Positions 18,501 to 27,756 are shown, numbered from the stretch's first letter. The stretch: DNA of 64,000 bases from Acetobacter suratthaniensis (GCF_017377745.1 NZ_JAFVMG010000011.1:1-64000); one strand, 5' to 3'. The notes: a model not told the origin generated them from the letters alone. Made by a program: numbers and translations.

Positions 18501-19234
18501 ACCCGGCACAGGGCGGCACGCGCAGCCACTGGCTGGCTGGCCATAAGATCGAGCATGGGCCTTGCCCGGCTCTCGCGCCGCAGGGCGGAGGCAAGGGTCA
18601 TGAAATCCCCCAGCCCGATCTGTCCCGCCAATGGGGCAATAGCCTCGGCTGTGCTGCCACCCAGAACGGTTTCAGCACAGGTTTGCAGGGCCAGCGCCGC
18701 ATCGGTTTCTTCCATGACCGTAAAATGCGGGTTCATGGCGGCTTCGAGCGGAAAGCGGCGCAGCAGCGACTGGCAGAAGGCGTGGATAGTGCCGATCCGC
18801 ATGCCGCCGGGCATATCCAGCACCTCGGCAAACAGGGCGCGCGCGCGTTTGCGGGTCTGGGGCGAAAGCGGCACCGACAGGGCGCGCAGCTCCGCATCCA
18901 GCCGGGTGTCGGACAGGGTTACCCAGCGGCCCAGCCGCGTTTGCAGGCGAATGGCCATTTCAGCCGCCGCTGCCTTGGTAAAGGTCAGGCACAGGATACG
19001 GCCCGGTGGACTGCCGGGGCAGAGTTCATGCCCACCATCGGCGGCCGGGCGGGGCAGCATCAGGCGCAGCAGACGGTCGATCAGCAGCTTGGTCTTGCCA
19101 CTTCCTGCTGAGGCAGACACGAACACCGAAGCCGTCGGGTCTGACGCCATAGCCTGCTGGGCGTTGGCCTGCGCTACCGCACGCTCAATAGCGCGGGCAA
19201 TATCCTGCGCTTCGGAAAAGGAGCCCTCCGTCAT
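15557..19234 (-). CDS. addA: Double-strand break repair helicase-nuclease AddA
   Basis: UvrD-like 3'-5' helicase with a C-terminal nuclease; with AddB it resects DNA breaks for RecA loading. The 1225 residues contain Walker A SASAGSGKTK near residue 45, the Walker B region LLLDEVQDTSPEQW, GDYKQSIYGFQGAD, VMTAHGSKGLQA and YVALTRA, all superfamily 1 motifs. The nuclease ends with VVVCDYKSGR, the PD-(D/E)XK core. A low-complexity Pro/Ala linker lies near residues 970-1010. Its ATG shares one base with the addB stop (TGATG), so translation is coupled. trxA follows. Confidence 0.96.
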   Translation of the reverse strand: MTEGSFSEAQDIARAIERAVAQANAQQAMASDPTASVFVSASAGSGKTKLLIDRLLRLMLPRPAADGGHELCPGSPPGRILCLTFTKAAAAEMAIRLQTRLGRWVTLSDTRLDAELRALSVPLSPQTRKRARALFAEVLDMPGGMRIGTIHAFCQSLLRRFPLEAAMNPHFTVMEETDAALALQTCAETVLGGSTAEAIAPLAGQIGLGDFMTLASALRRESRARPMLDLMASQPVAARAALCRVLGLSVDAPDTPDQVLVTQACTAFAGEGAVRAALLELSEKGTPAIKTNTLNLLDWLALPPPERAARWADWRDGLLTRDGRPRKQGLITAKLAETCTQAAEALLREAERIIAVEENRRACALARLGSALLQTVAPVSRLYDARKALQGQLEYDDLIRSTLSLLREPGAAWVLYKLDGGIDHLLLDEVQDTSPEQWRIAGDLTEEFFSGAGSRAQEAGPRTVFAVGDYKQSIYGFQGADPEAFRAWRARFKQRAEQAGLPWCEPELTVSFRSTAPVLALVDAVFDSPEAARGVVEARERGMRHITARPGQGGRVELWPLAETQDAAEDASPWQPVRTNTTRPSPRQKLADALARYIAAQLAAPPAAGETPLTPADVLVLVPRRSSFVPMLVRALKEQDIPVATLVRTGLADQLAVQDLMALCSALLLPQDDLTLACVLTSPLGGLSDDSLMALATGRGAHEPLWSALRTRHAERADWAQAWHVLDTLFGRVDYLGPYALLSMALGQLGGRARLLARLGPEAAEPLDELLSAALRYQEQHPPSLQGFVHWLRHSRETVRREAEAGGNAVRVMTAHGSKGLQARLVILPDTVSAPRSEDRLFWAQDRLSGLDVPLYTPRVAMGVGLTRALAETARARAVEEYNRLLYVALTRAAERLVVCGWRPGRTVPAESWYERCREGFERAGARSVAWNDTSVPEGEAPPPGDWPGDMLVLEENAHTPAPTQVPAQTPAPPAGTGRAADSAPVALPDTPPAALPEWAGRAPEWRAIAPVAEAPLARPLAPARPDDAMLGPLPPARSPLAVGGLPPGKAREAAFHRGNMVHALLQFLPDHPPARHLELARRWLMRPSSGLDTHDAQILAGQVVAVLQAPDLAPLFSPSARAEQRLAGVAGGQVIMGQVDRLCVLPTQVVVCDYKSGRHPPARVQDTPVLYLRQMAAYRALLRALWPERTIVCMLVWTEGPRVDQLPDTLLDSHAPQANHPAAP

Positions 19235-22200
19235 CAGGATTCATGCTCCAGACGGCCCTGACTCCATTCCGGCACGCGTGCCAGACGGGCGTAATCGGCA
19301 AAGCGCGGCTCCTGCCCCGGATGTGGGTGCGACAGATACGGCTGATCGGGATCGTCATACGCGACGATACGCTCGATCAGGCTGAGCCATGTCTGCTCGG
19401 CCAGTTCGCTCAGGCCTGCGGCCTCCTTGGGGGTAATGGCCACTTCCTCTCCTGCTTCGGCGCCACCGGTCAGCCGCCAGTAAATCAGCCCATCCATAAG
19501 GCCCGCCTCCGCGCTCTCCTGTGTATGGGCCTGTGCGCTGGCCTGTGCGCCATCCGGCACACCCGCCACGCTGTCCGGCACAACATCCGCAAAACCGCCG
19601 CGCAGGATCATGGCGGCTTCAAGCGGGAGCTGAGGGCTCCAGCCCGCCAGCACATCACGCGCGGGTGGCAGCACGCCGGTCTTGTAATCCAGCACGCTGA
19701 TCCGCCCCGAAGGCCCGCGTTCGATCCGGTCTGCCCGTCCGCTCAGCACGAAAGCGCCCCCCGGTGCATCTGGCACGAGCACACGCCCACGCAGTTCCGT
19801 CCAGATCGCCCGTGGTGCGCCCCCCGCCCTGCGCCGGGTTTCAGCCTGCGCCACCCAGCCCGCAATCCGGGCCAGACGCGGCGCCCACCACGCCCGCAGA
19901 GCGGGGCGCGGCCTGCGGGCAGCCAGACTTTCCACAAACAGGGCGGTCAGTCTGGCCTGTGCATCCTGCGGCCATGCCACGCCATGCAGCCTGACCCAGC
20001 GCTCAAGCGCGTCATGCACGATCATGCCATAATCCGAGGCATCGGCCGCCTCTTCCAGCTCGGGCATGGGGTTCAGCCGCAGAACATGGCGGGCATAGAT
20101 GGCATAAGGGTCGCGCATCCATGTTTCGATCTCGGTCACACTCAGCCGCCGGGGGCGCAGGGCCACGGGGGGGCAGGGCCGTGGAGGTGCTACCGGCTGC
20201 GCCGCCCCACATGGCTGATCCAGCCCATGCAGCCAGTCCAGTACGGGGTGCGTGGGCAGGCTGGCCCCGCGCCCGGCCAGAAAGGCATCAAGCCGGGTGA
20301 GCCAGCGCGCAGGCACCACTGGCGCACCCTCGCGCCGCCGGGGGCAGGACAGTACTACGGCCTGCGCCGCCACCGCCGCTGCAACAAAATCATGCGCGGC
20401 CTGCCCCACCGCCTCCTCAGGCGAAGGCAGACCCACCGTCTGGCGCATGGGGCGGCTCATCCACGGCCCGGCATCCGCCGTGGCAGGCCATACGCCCTCA
20501 CACAGCCCGCCCAGAATAACCGTATGCGCGGTTTGCAGCCGGGCCTCGAACAAGCCCCAGACCAGCACACGCGGGTGCAGGCCTGCGGGGTCTCCCCTAC
20601 GCGCGGCCCGGTCCTGCGCCAGCACAGCCCCCAGCAGCCCATCCAGCACTGCGGGTGGCTGCGTAGGCAGGATATCCGCCGCAAGCATGAGTTCAGACAG
20701 GCGCGTGGCCAGCAGATTGCCATCCTCGCCCCGCCACAGACGGGCCTGTGCGTCCTCGCTCTGCGTGCAGGCCAGACGCTCTGCGGTCTCGACCAGCCCC
20801 GCCAGCAGCACCGGCACCGAGGCCCGGTGCCCTGCCTCGGGCGTTGCGGCTGCGGCTTCATCCGCCTGCCAGCCCAGTACCGGCGCCAGACAGGTTTCAA
20901 GCCTATCCATGAACGTTTCGAGCGGTTCGGGGCCGAAGGGTCTATCCGCCTCCTGCCCGCCTTCTACCTGTTCGCGCTCATGCGCCTGCTGGCGGGCCAG
21001 ACTGTCCGACACGGCCGCGCGCAGGGCGGCAAAACCCGGAGCGGGGGCCGGGCCGCGCAGCACCTGCCGCTCCAGCAGGCGGGCCGAAGCACGACACACG
21101 CCCGGCGGCAGCCCGCAGGCCACCAGCGGGTGCTTGAGCACGGACAGCAGGGCTACGGGAGCAAAGCGGCTTTCCACCATCCGGGCAATCAGACGCAGCA
21201 GCACGGCGCCGGGCGTATCGGCCAGCGCCATGCCCGCGCTGTCATCGGCCATGACACCCCAGCGGGCAAGTTCCGTCACCACCCGCGAGGCCAGAACCCT
21301 GTCAGGCGTGATCAGGGCGACCGTGCGCCCCGGCTGCACGATGACCTCGCGCATGATCATGCTGATAGCCAGCGCTTCTTCCTGCTCATCCTGTGCGCTT
21401 ACCCGCACGACACCGGGCAGCAGCCCCTCTCCCGCCTGCAAGGCAGAATCCTGCCCCGGCTCATCGTCCGTGCGCAGCACCCAGTCATCCAGCGCTGTGG
21501 CGGGTAGCATCACCCGCGACAGAACAGCCGCGCGCGCAGCCCGCCGGGCGGTCTGGGCCTCATCCGCAGCACCTTCTCCCATCTGGGCAACACCGGCCTG
21601 CACCGGCATGGCCGTGGGGGCCGCCAAGCGTGGCTCCTCCGCCCTGTCCCATACCTGCACCTGCCCGCGCCCATGACCCAGCGCCGCCAGCAGGCGGGCC
21701 AGCCCGGCCTGCGGGTGGCTATCTGGCAGGGCGTCAAACACGGGATCGGGCATGGCCATGTCCAGACCGGGCAGGATAACCCGCCCCCCGGGGCAAGCCA
21801 GCACCGCCGCCAACGCCTCGGCCGTGGGGGCCATGGCATGGGTAAAGCCCGCCGCCCACAGCCGCGTTGTCTCACCCCGTGCGGCCATACCGCGCCACAG
21901 GGCCGCCTGCGTGCGTAACAGGGCTACCTGCCGGGCCACCGGGTTCATCAATCCCTGACTGTCCAGCCAGACAGGCCATTCCTCGGTAATGATGGTCAGA
22001 AAACGCAGGATAATCTGCCAGTGCTCGGCAAAATCATCCTGCACCGCGCCGGGCAGGCGCTCTGTCAGGGACACGCCCGCCCATTCGGCCTCGTCCATAA
22101 GTGTGGCCAGAGCCCCGGCCAGCGGCCACGCCTGATCCAGCGTGGGACGGGTGCCAAAGGCTTTCTCCGCCTGCAAGACGAGGCGGGTCAGCACGGCCTG

Positions 22201-22566
22201 CCGGGTCATTGCCCCCACAGCCGGAGGCAGGTCGAGCGGGTCAATTTCGGGACTATCCGCCCCGTACCCGCCCTGTGTCACCACGGACAGGCCCAGCTCG
22301 GCCTCGTCCAGCGCACCGATGGGCAGGATACGGGGTAGCAGCATGGCGCCGCCATCCATCCGGCGCAGGAAGGCTTCGGTCAGGGCGCGCGCGGCGCGGC
22401 GGCCCGGCAGAACAATCAGCCCTTCGCCCATGGCCTCGCGGTCATACCCGCAAGCCTGTAACCAGCGGGCGGCAAGCTGATCCAGAAAGGGCAGATGGGC
22501 CGGAATACTCACCAGCCGGGAGTCAGCCTCCGGCCATTCGGGGCTGATTGCGGTAGGCTGCGGCAT
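19234..22566 (-). CDS. addB: Double-strand break repair protein AddB
   Basis: Partner of AddA: a helicase-like subunit that recognises recombination hotspots, with its own nuclease and, in the family, an iron-sulfur cluster. The 1110-residue length is typical of the alphaproteobacterial type. The C-terminal nuclease motif SVLDYKTGVLPP is intact, followed by QLPLEAAMILRGGF. The N-terminal P-loop has the degenerate form usual in this branch (VLPGRRAARALTEAFL). It is coupled to tsaE upstream and addA downstream by one-base TGATG overlaps. Confidence 0.93.
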   Translation of the reverse strand: MPQPTAISPEWPEADSRLVSIPAHLPFLDQLAARWLQACGYDREAMGEGLIVLPGRRAARALTEAFLRRMDGGAMLLPRILPIGALDEAELGLSVVTQGGYGADSPEIDPLDLPPAVGAMTRQAVLTRLVLQAEKAFGTRPTLDQAWPLAGALATLMDEAEWAGVSLTERLPGAVQDDFAEHWQIILRFLTIITEEWPVWLDSQGLMNPVARQVALLRTQAALWRGMAARGETTRLWAAGFTHAMAPTAEALAAVLACPGGRVILPGLDMAMPDPVFDALPDSHPQAGLARLLAALGHGRGQVQVWDRAEEPRLAAPTAMPVQAGVAQMGEGAADEAQTARRAARAAVLSRVMLPATALDDWVLRTDDEPGQDSALQAGEGLLPGVVRVSAQDEQEEALAISMIMREVIVQPGRTVALITPDRVLASRVVTELARWGVMADDSAGMALADTPGAVLLRLIARMVESRFAPVALLSVLKHPLVACGLPPGVCRASARLLERQVLRGPAPAPGFAALRAAVSDSLARQQAHEREQVEGGQEADRPFGPEPLETFMDRLETCLAPVLGWQADEAAAATPEAGHRASVPVLLAGLVETAERLACTQSEDAQARLWRGEDGNLLATRLSELMLAADILPTQPPAVLDGLLGAVLAQDRAARRGDPAGLHPRVLVWGLFEARLQTAHTVILGGLCEGVWPATADAGPWMSRPMRQTVGLPSPEEAVGQAAHDFVAAAVAAQAVVLSCPRRREGAPVVPARWLTRLDAFLAGRGASLPTHPVLDWLHGLDQPCGAAQPVAPPRPCPPVALRPRRLSVTEIETWMRDPYAIYARHVLRLNPMPELEEAADASDYGMIVHDALERWVRLHGVAWPQDAQARLTALFVESLAARRPRPALRAWWAPRLARIAGWVAQAETRRRAGGAPRAIWTELRGRVLVPDAPGGAFVLSGRADRIERGPSGRISVLDYKTGVLPPARDVLAGWSPQLPLEAAMILRGGFADVVPDSVAGVPDGAQASAQAHTQESAEAGLMDGLIYWRLTGGAEAGEEVAITPKEAAGLSELAEQTWLSLIERIVAYDDPDQPYLSHPHPGQEPRFADYARLARVPEWSQGRLEHES

Positions 22567-23087
22567 CAGCCCTGTGCTCCATCCGGGCTGGCGCGCCCCT
22601 GTTCCACCACACCCTGTGCTGCAGGAGCTGGAGCAAAACCAGCGGCCCGCAGCGCCTGTGCATCAAACCGGTCTGCCCAGCCCCGCAGATGGGCCACGCG
22701 CGTGCCATCGGGCCGGACATCCAGTGTGATATGCAGCGCATCGGCCGGGGTCATGTCTTCCAGCCGTTCGGGCCATTCCACCAGCACCAGCCCGTCACGC
22801 GCATCGTCCCAGCCCAGCTCGTCCAGCTCATCCGGCCCACCAAGGCGCCACAGATCGAAATGATGCACGGTGCATGCGGCGGCTGCGTACGGCTGTACAA
22901 GAGTATAAGTAGGGCTTGGCACATCCAGCCCCGCATCCTGACAGAACGCCCGCACGAACGCTCTGGCCAGCACGCTCTTGCCTGCCCCCAGCGGGCCGGA
23001 CAGCAGAATGGCGTCTCCCGCACCGGCTTTGCCCGCCAGAAAAGACGCCAGAGCCTGCGTTGTTTTTTCCGTTTCCAGAATAATCAT
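22566..23087 (-). CDS. tsaE: tRNA threonylcarbamoyladenosine biosynthesis ATPase TsaE
   Basis: P-loop ATPase that works with TsaB and TsaD in making t6A37 of ANN-reading tRNAs. The 173 residues include Walker A GPLGAGKSVLAR, SPTYTLVQPY, VHHFDLWRL and VEWPERLED, all family hallmarks. The last 25 residues form an Ala/Gln tail beyond the usual end. It is first in a tsaE-addB-addA run, joined to addB by TGATG. Confidence 0.95.
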   Translation of the reverse strand: MIILETEKTTQALASFLAGKAGAGDAILLSGPLGAGKSVLARAFVRAFCQDAGLDVPSPTYTLVQPYAAAACTVHHFDLWRLGGPDELDELGWDDARDGLVLVEWPERLEDMTPADALHITLDVRPDGTRVAHLRGWADRFDAQALRAAGFAPAPAAQGVVEQGRASPDGAQG

Positions 23088-23502
23088 GTGTTCACCCGCC
23101 GCCCGGACGCCCCCGCGTTTTCCCGGCCCGATCCCTCAGGACAGGAGCGCCATATTCCGTTTTCTTTCAAAGCGGTTCTTCCACACCGGGTCAATGGTCA
23201 TGCCCCTGTGCGCAGCGCGGCAAAAATGACACGCAGGACAGCTTTGCCACAAAAAAACCTTTTCTGACGCAACCCACGCGCGAACCATGCGTCACGGTTC
23301 ATGTCAACATCAGAGACAAAACCGCTTATCGGCGGAAAACTGCAATGATCGAGGTTCCCATGTGCGTGAACAGGATACAACCACAGAGATATAAACGGCA
23401 GGGTTGCGCTTCCCAAAAGGACGCATCGCGCTATAATTTCTCTAGCCATTTGCAACCATAGGGTGCAAAAAATTTCTTGCCGCTTTTCTATGAGGTGCAA
23501 CC
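23088..23502. other. 415-bp intergenic region between tsaE and the CtrA-like gene
   Basis: It holds the start regions of two divergent genes. I see no ORF with a ribosome site. The right half is more AT-rich and contains a consensus-like -10 and an inverted repeat, given separately. The left 150 bases are GC-rich and featureless. Confidence 0.6.
23432..23469 (+). promoter_or_regulatory. -10 element and inverted repeat before the CtrA-like regulator
   Basis: TATAAT at 23432-23437 is a perfect -10, though no good -35 is at normal spacing. Just past the likely start point lies an inverted repeat, TTTGCAACC (23449-23457) and GGGTGCAAA (23461-23469), eight of nine bases symmetrical. A related GGTGCAACC sits directly before the ATG (23494-23502). 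This looks like an operator for autoregulation or another regulator; no protein can be named. Confidence 0.45.
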
Positions 23503-24279
23503 ATGCGCATTCTGTTCGTTGAGGATCATTTCGCCTCCAGCCGCGCCATTCTCTCAACACTCAAGAAAGTTGGTCTGACCTGCGATCTGGCACGCTCCGG
23601 GCAGAACGCCCTGGAACTCCTGCGCAATTATGATTATGGCCTCGCCATCATCAGTCAGCGTCTGCCGGGTCTTGACGGGTTTGCAATCCTGACCGCGCTG
23701 CGTTCGCTCAAGATCACGACGCCGGTTATTATTCTCTCTGGCATTGATACGGCCGAAACCAAGCTCCGGGCCTTTGCACTGGGCGCAGATGATTTCATGC
23801 GCCAGCCGCCCGACATGGCCGAGCTTGTCGCCCGTATTCAGGCTATCCTGCGCCGTTCCAACGGTTTTGCCCACCCGGTCATTCAGGTGGGGGATCTGAG
23901 CCTTGATCTCAACAGTCAGTCCGTGACCGTCAGGGATCAAATCCTGCACCTGACCGGCAAGGAATTTGCCGTTCTGGAACTGCTGGTTCTGCGCAAGGGC
24001 ATTGCCCAGACCAAGGAAACATTCCTTAACCACCTCTATGGCGGGCGGGATGAGCCGGATATCAAGATTATTGATGTTTTTGTCTGCAAGCTGCGCAAAA
24101 AGCTTGAACGCGTGGGCATCAGAAACCTGATTTCCACCGTCTGGGGCAAAGGCTATATCCTGCACGAACCGCAGACCCGCAGCCTGCCGGCAACCGTACC
24201 CGCCATGATGCCAATGGGCACGATTGCGCACACACAGCCCCACACCAATCCGGCGGCTTTACGGGTGGTGGGCGAGTAA
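23503..24279 (+). CDS. CtrA-like OmpR-family regulator with a degenerate receiver
   Basis: 258 residues: receiver domain (1-120) and winged-helix DNA-binding domain (130-230). The DNA-binding part follows the CtrA pattern very closely (LTGKEFAVLELLVLRKG, TKETFLNHLYGGRDEP, IKIIDVFVCKLRKKL), suggesting it can bind CtrA-type sites. In the receiver, the position matching the CtrA phospho-acceptor Asp51 is Ser51 (YDYGLAIISQRLP), and the conserved Lys before Pro is Gln101 (MRQPPD). The acidic pair E7/D8 and Ser79 remain. Phosphorylation of the usual kind is therefore not expected. The tail of about 35 residues is Pro/Thr/Ala-rich. GAGGTG lies eight bases before the ATG. A true CtrA is presumably encoded elsewhere; if not, this would be the only one. 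Confidence 0.85.
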   Translation: MRILFVEDHFASSRAILSTLKKVGLTCDLARSGQNALELLRNYDYGLAIISQRLPGLDGFAILTALRSLKITTPVIILSGIDTAETKLRAFALGADDFMRQPPDMAELVARIQAILRRSNGFAHPVIQVGDLSLDLNSQSVTVRDQILHLTGKEFAVLELLVLRKGIAQTKETFLNHLYGGRDEPDIKIIDVFVCKLRKKLERVGIRNLISTVWGKGYILHEPQTRSLPATVPAMMPMGTIAHTQPHTNPAALRVVGE

Positions 24280-24313
24280 CACCCCACCAACCTCTTTCAG
24301 GCTGGCAGCCTGT

Positions 24314-25195
24314 TCAGGCCAGCCCACCATGCCAGCCATGCGCATGCCATAATGGCCCCGCCCCCTGCCCAAAGCCGGGGGCATGGGCAATGGCGGCCTG
24401 CACATAACGCCGGGCCTGCTCTGTCGCTTCAATCAGGGAAAAGCCCTGCCCAAGCCGGGTGGCCAGTGCGCTGGCCAGCGTGCAGCCCGTGCCGTGGGTA
24501 TGCCGCCCCGGCAAGCGCAAACCGGGAAATTCCGTCAGCCCGCTGTCATCAAGCAGAATATCGACAATGGTCTCACCCTGCATATGACCGCCCTTGAGCA
24601 GCACGGCCGCCCCGGTGCGCTCGCGCAGGGTACGGGCGGCCTCGCGCATATCCGCAAGGCTTTCCAGCTCCCGCCCGACAAGCTGCATGGCTTCGGGTAG
24701 GTTGGGGGTCATGACCGTTGCCAGAGGCAGCAATTCCCGCACGAGGCTGTCGAGTGCATCGGCCTGCAACAGAACGGCGCCCCCCTTGGCCACCATAACC
24801 GGGTCTACCACCACAGGCAGGCCGGGGGTCTGGTGTTTGATGGCCGCCACTTCCTCCGCCACGGCATGGATTTCAGCCGCACCGCCCAGCATGCCGGTTT
24901 TGATGGCGTCCAGCCCGATATCGTCGCGCACGCTGCGGATCTGTTCACGCACGAACTCTGGCGGCACAGGGAGGATACCCTGCACACCCAGCGTGTTCTG
25001 CGCTGTCAGGGCGGTCAAAGCGGTCATGGCGTAACCACCGAGCGCCGTTATGGCCTTGATATCCGCCTGAATACCCGCCCCACCGCCGGAATCACTCCCC
25101 GCAATGGACAGCACCCGCGCACGTGGCAGGCCGCCTACCCCCTGCACGGAGGCGGTATTCTCAGGAACGGAGGATGACATGGCGGGGCTTTCCAT
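24314..25195 (-). CDS. thiD: Hydroxymethylpyrimidine/phosphomethylpyrimidine kinase
   Basis: Ribokinase-fold enzyme that phosphorylates HMP and HMP-P for thiamine synthesis. Motifs: SIAGSDSGGGAGIQADIKA near the N-terminus, DAIKTGMLGG, VVVDPVMVAKGGA, TPNLPEA, and the anion-hole HTHGTGCTLASALA. The start is uncertain: ATG 25195 gives 293 residues and ATG 25180 (GGAAAG seven bases before) gives 288; an in-frame ATG at 25273 would overlap glmM and is less likely. It follows glmM on the same strand by about 40 bases. No TPP riboswitch is evident upstream. Confidence 0.93.
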   Translation of the reverse strand: MESPAMSSSVPENTASVQGVGGLPRARVLSIAGSDSGGGAGIQADIKAITALGGYAMTALTALTAQNTLGVQGILPVPPEFVREQIRSVRDDIGLDAIKTGMLGGAAEIHAVAEEVAAIKHQTPGLPVVVDPVMVAKGGAVLLQADALDSLVRELLPLATVMTPNLPEAMQLVGRELESLADMREAARTLRERTGAAVLLKGGHMQGETIVDILLDDSGLTEFPGLRLPGRHTHGTGCTLASALATRLGQGFSLIEATEQARRYVQAAIAHAPGFGQGAGPLWHAHGWHGGLA

Positions 25196-25236
25196 CGGTT
25201 TCTCTGCAGCCTGTTCTTTGTCAGCATGGGCCGTTT

Positions 25237-26586
25237 TCAGGCGGGAAGTATGACCCGTTCCAGACTTTCGCACATCTGGCTGACAGCCAGCTCGACCAGT
25301 GCGCTGTCTTCCGCCTCGACCATAACCCGCACCAGTGGCTCCGTGCCACTCCGGCGCAGAACCAACCGCCCGCGCCCGGCCAGAAGCCGCTCAACGTCCT
25401 GCTGGCGCTCGCGCACGCTTGGGGTTTCCAGTGGGCAGGCTCCTGTATACCGCACATTGCGCAACACCTGCGGCCAGGGCTTGAACAGGCGGCAGACCTC
25501 GCTGGCAGGGCGCTTCTGCTCCACCAGAACAGCCAGAACCTGTAGAGCCGCGATCAGCCCATCGCCCGTGGTGGCAAAGTCTGTCAGCACCATATGGCCC
25601 GACTGCTCACCCCCTACGTTAGCCCCGCGCTCACGCATGCGCTCGACCACGTAGCGGTCGCCTACGGCCGTACGCTCAAGCCCGACATTCAGGCTTTCCA
25701 GAAAACGCTCAAGCCCCAGATTGGACATGACAGTCGCCACAACCGCCCCGCCGACCAGCCGCCCTTCCCGCGCCCATGACTGGGCAATAAGGGCCAGAAG
25801 CTGATCGCCATCAATCAGGTGGCCGGTTTCATCGGCAATCAGCACCCGGTCGGCATCGCCATCCAGGGCAATGCCCAGATGCGCACCATGCCGCACCACC
25901 GCCTCGCACAAAGCTGCCGGCTGGGTGGAGCCGCATCCGGCGTTGATATTCACCCCATCCGGCTCACAACCAACGCGCACCACCTCGGCCCCGAGTTCCC
26001 ACAAGGCCGTGGGGGCCACGCGGTAGGCCGAGCCATTGGCGCAGTCGATCACGATTTTCAGGCCATCGAGCCGCAGGCCACGCGGGAAAGACGCCTTCGC
26101 ACTTTCCACATACCGGCCCGCCGCATCATTCAGCCGCGAGGCACGGCCAATCTGCTCGGGCGGGGCCAGACGGGCGTGCAGGTCGGCTTCCATCAGGCTT
26201 TCGATTTCAAGCTCGTCCTGATCCGACAGCTTGAAACCATCAGGGCCGAACAGCTTGATGCCGTTATCGTAAAACGGATTATGCGAAGCGGAGATCATCA
26301 CCCCGAGGTCGGCCCGGAGCGAGCGGGTCAGCATGGCGATGGCGGGCGTGGGCAGCGGCCCCACCAGCGTCACATCCATACCAGCGGACAGAAAACCGGA
26401 AACCAGAGCGCTTTCGATCATATAGCCTGAAAGCCGCGTGTCCTTACCCAGCAACACACTATGCCGATGCTCGCCCCGCCGGAAGTGCAGGCCCGCCGCC
26501 TGCCCCAGTTTCTGGGCGATTTCCACCGTCATGGGCGGCTGATTGGCCTTGCCCCGAATACCGTCTGTTCCGAAAAAACGCCTCAT
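25237..26586 (-). CDS. glmM: Phosphoglucosamine mutase
   Basis: Converts glucosamine-6-phosphate to glucosamine-1-phosphate for UDP-GlcNAc, feeding peptidoglycan and LPS. The 449-residue protein begins [11 protein letters not shown] and has the phosphoserine loop [14 protein letters not shown], the metal loop [18 protein letters not shown] for sugar binding and [12 protein letters not shown] for phosphate binding. All are intact and length is standard. folP is upstream and thiD downstream on the same strand. The folP-glmM order behind ftsH is common in proteobacteria. Confidence 0.97.
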   Translation of the reverse strand: MRRFFGTDGIRGKANQPPMTVEIAQKLGQAAGLHFRRGEHRHSVLLGKDTRLSGYMIESALVSGFLSAGMDVTLVGPLPTPAIAMLTRSLRADLGVMISASHNPFYDNGIKLFGPDGFKLSDQDELEIESLMEADLHARLAPPEQIGRASRLNDAAGRYVESAKASFPRGLRLDGLKIVIDCANGSAYRVAPTALWELGAEVVRVGCEPDGVNINAGCGSTQPAALCEAVVRHGAHLGIALDGDADRVLIADETGHLIDGDQLLALIAQSWAREGRLVGGAVVATVMSNLGLERFLESLNVGLERTAVGDRYVVERMRERGANVGGEQSGHMVLTDFATTGDGLIAALQVLAVLVEQKRPASEVCRLFKPWPQVLRNVRYTGACPLETPSVRERQQDVERLLAGRGRLVLRRSGTEPLVRVMVEAEDSALVELAVSQMCESLERVILPA

Positions 26587-26712
26587 GCCGCCTGTTCCAA
26601 CCCCAGATTGCCGAGCAGACCCGCCTGTATCCGCGCAAACCGCGCTCCGCCCTGTTCCTTCCTTTTCCTAAAACGGTTTAGCCCCCAGTGAAACCGTATC
26701 ATGACAAAGAAA

Positions 26713-27756
26713 TTACGCTTTGGCAGCATAAAGCGCCTGCCATACCCTGACACCTTGCATCATGCCCGGCACATCATGCACCCGCAGCACGGGCTGGCCC
26801 AACGGCATGGCCTGAAGGGAGGCCGCCTGTGTACCCGCATCCCGCGCAGCGGGCGCGGTCTCGCCCGTCATGTCGCCAATCATACGCTTGCGGGACAGGG
26901 CAAACACAACCCGGCACCCCAGATTGGCCAGTAGCAGGCAGCGCCGCAGCAGTTCCACATTCTGCGCCGCTGTTTTGGCAAAACCGAAACCGGGGTCCAC
27001 CATCAGCCGACTACGCGCAATGCCTGCCGCCTCGGCAGCGTCCACCCGCTCACCGAGTTCACGCACGACTTCGCAGGCGACATCCTCATAAACCGCGTAC
27101 TGCTCCATGTCCTGCGGTGTGCCGCGCATGTGCATGAGCACAATGCCGCATGTATGCCCGGCCAACAGTGGCAGGGCGCCGGGATCATGCCGCAGGGCCG
27201 TCACATCGTTGATAACGGCTGCCCCCGCTGCCAGCGCGCGCTCCATCACCAGACCATTGCGCGTATCGACCGACAGGGCCGCCTGCGGCACCGCCTGCCG
27301 TAACGCGGTGATAACCGGCCCCACACGCTCCCATTCCTGCGCGGGCGTAATCACCGCCGAGCCGGGCCGCGTGCTTTCCCCACCAATATCGAGCACCCGG
27401 CACCCGGCCGCCACCATCGCCCGGCCTGCCTGCACGGCGGCCTCGGACGTGTCGTGCTGTCCGCCATCGCTGAAACTGTCCGGCGTTGCATTGAGGATAC
27501 CCATAACCTGAGCCCCCGCAGGCAACCCCGCCGCAGAAACAGGAGCGACAACCCGCGCCAGCTCGCCCTGCCAGCCTGCTGGTATATCAGAAACCGGTCG
27601 CGGCGCGGAAAGCTGTGCGCCTTCAATCAGCCTGACGGCTGAAAAAGCAACATCGCCCCCCATAAGCCACTGCGCCGTGCCCTGCCGCACGGCCGTAACG
27701 GCCGCATCGCCATAAAGCAGGCCCATGGGTTCCACCAGCCGGTGCCACTGACCCAT
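26713..27756 (-). CDS. folP: Dihydropteroate synthase
   Basis: Joins p-aminobenzoate to hydroxymethyl-dihydropterin pyrophosphate to make dihydropteroate, the sulfonamide target. Motifs: MGILNATPDSFSDGG, DIGGESTRPGS, SVDTRNGLV, INDVTALRHD, LMHMRGTPQDM and DPGFGFAKT. The 347-residue form starts at ATG 27756, with GGAG eight bases upstream; residues 1-80 form an N-terminal extension before the TIM barrel, longer than in E. coli. It follows ftsH after a strong terminator and precedes glmM by 126 bp. Confidence 0.95.
   Translation of the reverse strand: MGQWHRLVEPMGLLYGDAAVTAVRQGTAQWLMGGDVAFSAVRLIEGAQLSAPRPVSDIPAGWQGELARVVAPVSAAGLPAGAQVMGILNATPDSFSDGGQHDTSEAAVQAGRAMVAAGCRVLDIGGESTRPGSAVITPAQEWERVGPVITALRQAVPQAALSVDTRNGLVMERALAAGAAVINDVTALRHDPGALPLLAGHTCGIVLMHMRGTPQDMEQYAVYEDVACEVVRELGERVDAAEAAGIARSRLMVDPGFGFAKTAAQNVELLRRCLLLANLGCRVVFALSRKRMIGDMTGETAPAARDAGTQAASLQAMPLGQPVLRVHDVPGMMQGVRVWQALYAAKA

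Noticed and set aside
19243-21507. A 754-codon plus-strand open frame opposite addB
   Set aside because: Antisense shadow; the minus-strand AddB has a complete nuclease motif and coupling to its neighbours.
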